From Idiomarina sp. PL1-037 (GTDB taxonomy: Bacteria > Pseudomonadota > Gammaproteobacteria > Enterobacterales > Alteromonadaceae), in NCBI RefSeq assembly GCF_034422975.1, contig NZ_CP139873.1, positions 2,418,001-2,482,000 on the forward strand: a stretch of 64,000 nt of DNA, given 5' to 3'. The notes under the pieces were generated by a model. The model worked only from the letters and a program-made list of their open reading frames with translations. It was not told where the DNA came from and ran no database searches. Below are positions 63,321 through 64,000 of this stretch, piece by piece (the first letter of the stretch is position 1; every line of letters starts with the position of its first letter). The position numbers and the translations under genes were made by a program.

Positions 63321-63638
63321 TTAGCCTGTTCTAGAAACCTTTGGTTTGCGAAATATAAAGTAAAGAACCAGGACGCAGAGAATCAGCGGCCAGAAAAAGC
63401 CGATTCCACTTAATATTAGGGCAATAAATGCTGCCCCAGCGCCTAAAAGCACGCTACCGAATATCGTGACTACCACGAAAAATACTAAACCAACAAAAAA
63501 TAAGCTGATCAACAAAGTAACCGAGAACTCAATCACCGAGCCGAAAACCATTCCAAAAACTGAAAAGATCTCTTCAGCGAAAAACGCTAAACCAATAACA
63601 GATAAAACTAATAACCAGCCAAAGCTACGATTCGACAT
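63321..63638 (-). CDS. Small hydrophobic membrane protein, unknown function
   Basis: From ATG 63638 (GGAG eight bases ahead) the product has 105 residues, nearly all hydrophobic, with about three membrane spans (roughly 4-22, 33-57 and 66-93) and a short basic C-terminus (FRKPKVSRTG). A longer frame from 63662 adds 8 residues with no better start. I do not recognise the family. It lies 46 bases upstream of the copper chaperone gene on the same strand. Confidence 0.7.
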   Translation of the reverse strand: MSNRSFGWLLVLSVIGLAFFAEEIFSVFGMVFGSVIEFSVTLLISLFFVGLVFFVVVTIFGSVLLGAGAAFIALILSGIGFFWPLILCVLVLYFIFRKPKVSRTG

Positions 63639-63765
63639 GACAATAACTCCAATAGTGAGCAATTTTAACTATACTTACTTTTCTAATCCCGAATACAACT
63701 ACTGTGCCAACTATTTATATTATATTTTTCAATAAGTTAGAAAATAACATTCCATCCTAAAATAA

Positions 63766-63792
63766 AAAAACCGCCAATTATTGGCGGTTTTT
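63766..63792. terminator. Intrinsic terminator downstream of the TonB-dependent receptor gene
   Basis: A 12-bp stem, AAAAACCGCCAA with TTGGCGGTTTTT around a 3-base loop, followed on the minus strand by a run of T residues (from 63770 to 63764). It ends the receptor transcript 25 bases after its stop codon. It has T-runs on both strands and could also work in the plus direction, although no plus-strand gene precedes it. Confidence 0.9.
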
Positions 63793-63816
63793 ACTAATAT
63801 CACTTCTGGAAAATGA

Positions 63817-64000
63817 TTAAAATTTATATTCAACTTCCGAATAGAAGTAGCCACCGTTGAACCCGATAGGAGAGTTAGTATTTGGATACTTGAATATCGT
63901 ATCAAATGCACTTTGTACTGGTTGTTCTTCCGGGTATTCGCTAAAGATGTTTTGGCCACCAATAACAAGACTCAACTGATCAGAGAATGCGTATCTAACC
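63817..64000 (-). CDS. TonB-dependent receptor, C-terminal fragment (cut by window end)
   Basis: Only the last 60 codons are in the window; the frame is open to 64000 and the stop is TAA at 63817-63819. The translation includes RYAFSDQLSLVIGGQNIF, SEYPEE and, at the end, SPIGFNGGYFYSEVEYKF. This is the typical last barrel strands of TonB-dependent receptors: a local xxNIFDxxPxx motif, a SPxGFNGxxxY segment and a C-terminal aromatic residue. The ligand cannot be inferred from this part. The gene extends past the right edge of the window. Confidence 0.85.
   Translation of the reverse strand, partial: VRYAFSDQLSLVIGGQNIFSEYPEEQPVQSAFDTIFKYPNTNSPIGFNGGYFYSEVEYKF

Overview
This window looks like a chromosomal core region of a marine gammaproteobacterium of the Alteromonadales; the gene order and protein sequences suggest an Idiomarina-like organism (inference, no database search was possible). 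Nearly all genes are housekeeping genes in gammaproteobacterial neighbourhoods. I see no rRNA, tRNA, CRISPR array, insertion sequence, integrase or prophage. No stretch longer than 300 bases lacks a gene. Gene packing is very tight, with many ATGA or TAATG overlaps and several convergent gene pairs whose coding ends abut or overlap.

Layout. 1-5.5 kb (minus): metK, tkt, epd, pgk (methyl donor synthesis, pentose phosphate pathway, PLP precursor, glycolysis). 5.6-9.6 kb (plus): rsmE, gshB, yqgE, ruvX, then an unrecognised 96-residue protein and a secreted transglutaminase-like protein. 9.6-11 kb (minus): PIN-PhoH ATPase. 11.2-15.3 kb (plus): rapA, rluA and a DUF3530-like exported protein. 15.4-17.9 kb (minus): amgK-murU-djlA. 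18.0-24.6 kb (plus): the classic lptD-surA-pdxA-rsmA-apaG-apaH cluster. 24.7-26.7 kb: a chemoreceptor. 26.7-30.6 kb: tyrS, a MepM-like endopeptidase and anmK. 30.6-33.2 kb (minus): DUF6776-like protein, erpA, pepQ. 33.2-37.8 kb (plus): a variant ClC anion transporter, hemJ, pyrB, hemL. 37.7-43.8 kb (minus): pepB, hrpB, mrcB. 43.8-49.6 kb (plus): sfsA, dksA, gluQ, pcnB, folK, panB, panC. 49.6-55.6 kb (minus): mpl, ubiX, a YadG/YadH-type ABC exporter, a TrmB-like methyltransferase and the PLP decarboxylase panP. 55.8-59.8 kb (plus): fbp, ppa, then an ABC ATPase/permease/DUF3299 trio. 59.8-64 kb (minus): a REC-DUF3369-GGDEF-EAL protein, an outer-membrane barrel, a PCu(A)C copper chaperone, a small membrane protein, and the C-terminus of a TonB-dependent receptor cut by the window end.

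How the genes fit together. Peptidoglycan is a recurring theme: mrcB and MepM build and cut it, while anmK, amgK, murU and mpl salvage its pieces. Envelope assembly is covered by lptD and surA. PanB, PanC and PanP together would make pantothenate without PanD. Epd and PdxA serve PLP synthesis, and HemL and HemJ serve haem synthesis.

The most notable sequence-level observation is that pcnB has no ATG, GTG or TTG in its first 110 codons and most probably starts at ATT behind a strong Shine-Dalgarno, as reported for E. coli pcnB. Other points are leader hairpins that could hide the ribosome-binding sites of tkt and pepQ, a candidate MetJ operator before metK, a ClC protein with altered filter and proton-pathway residues, and a His-rich ABC permease/DUF3299 cluster that may handle zinc.
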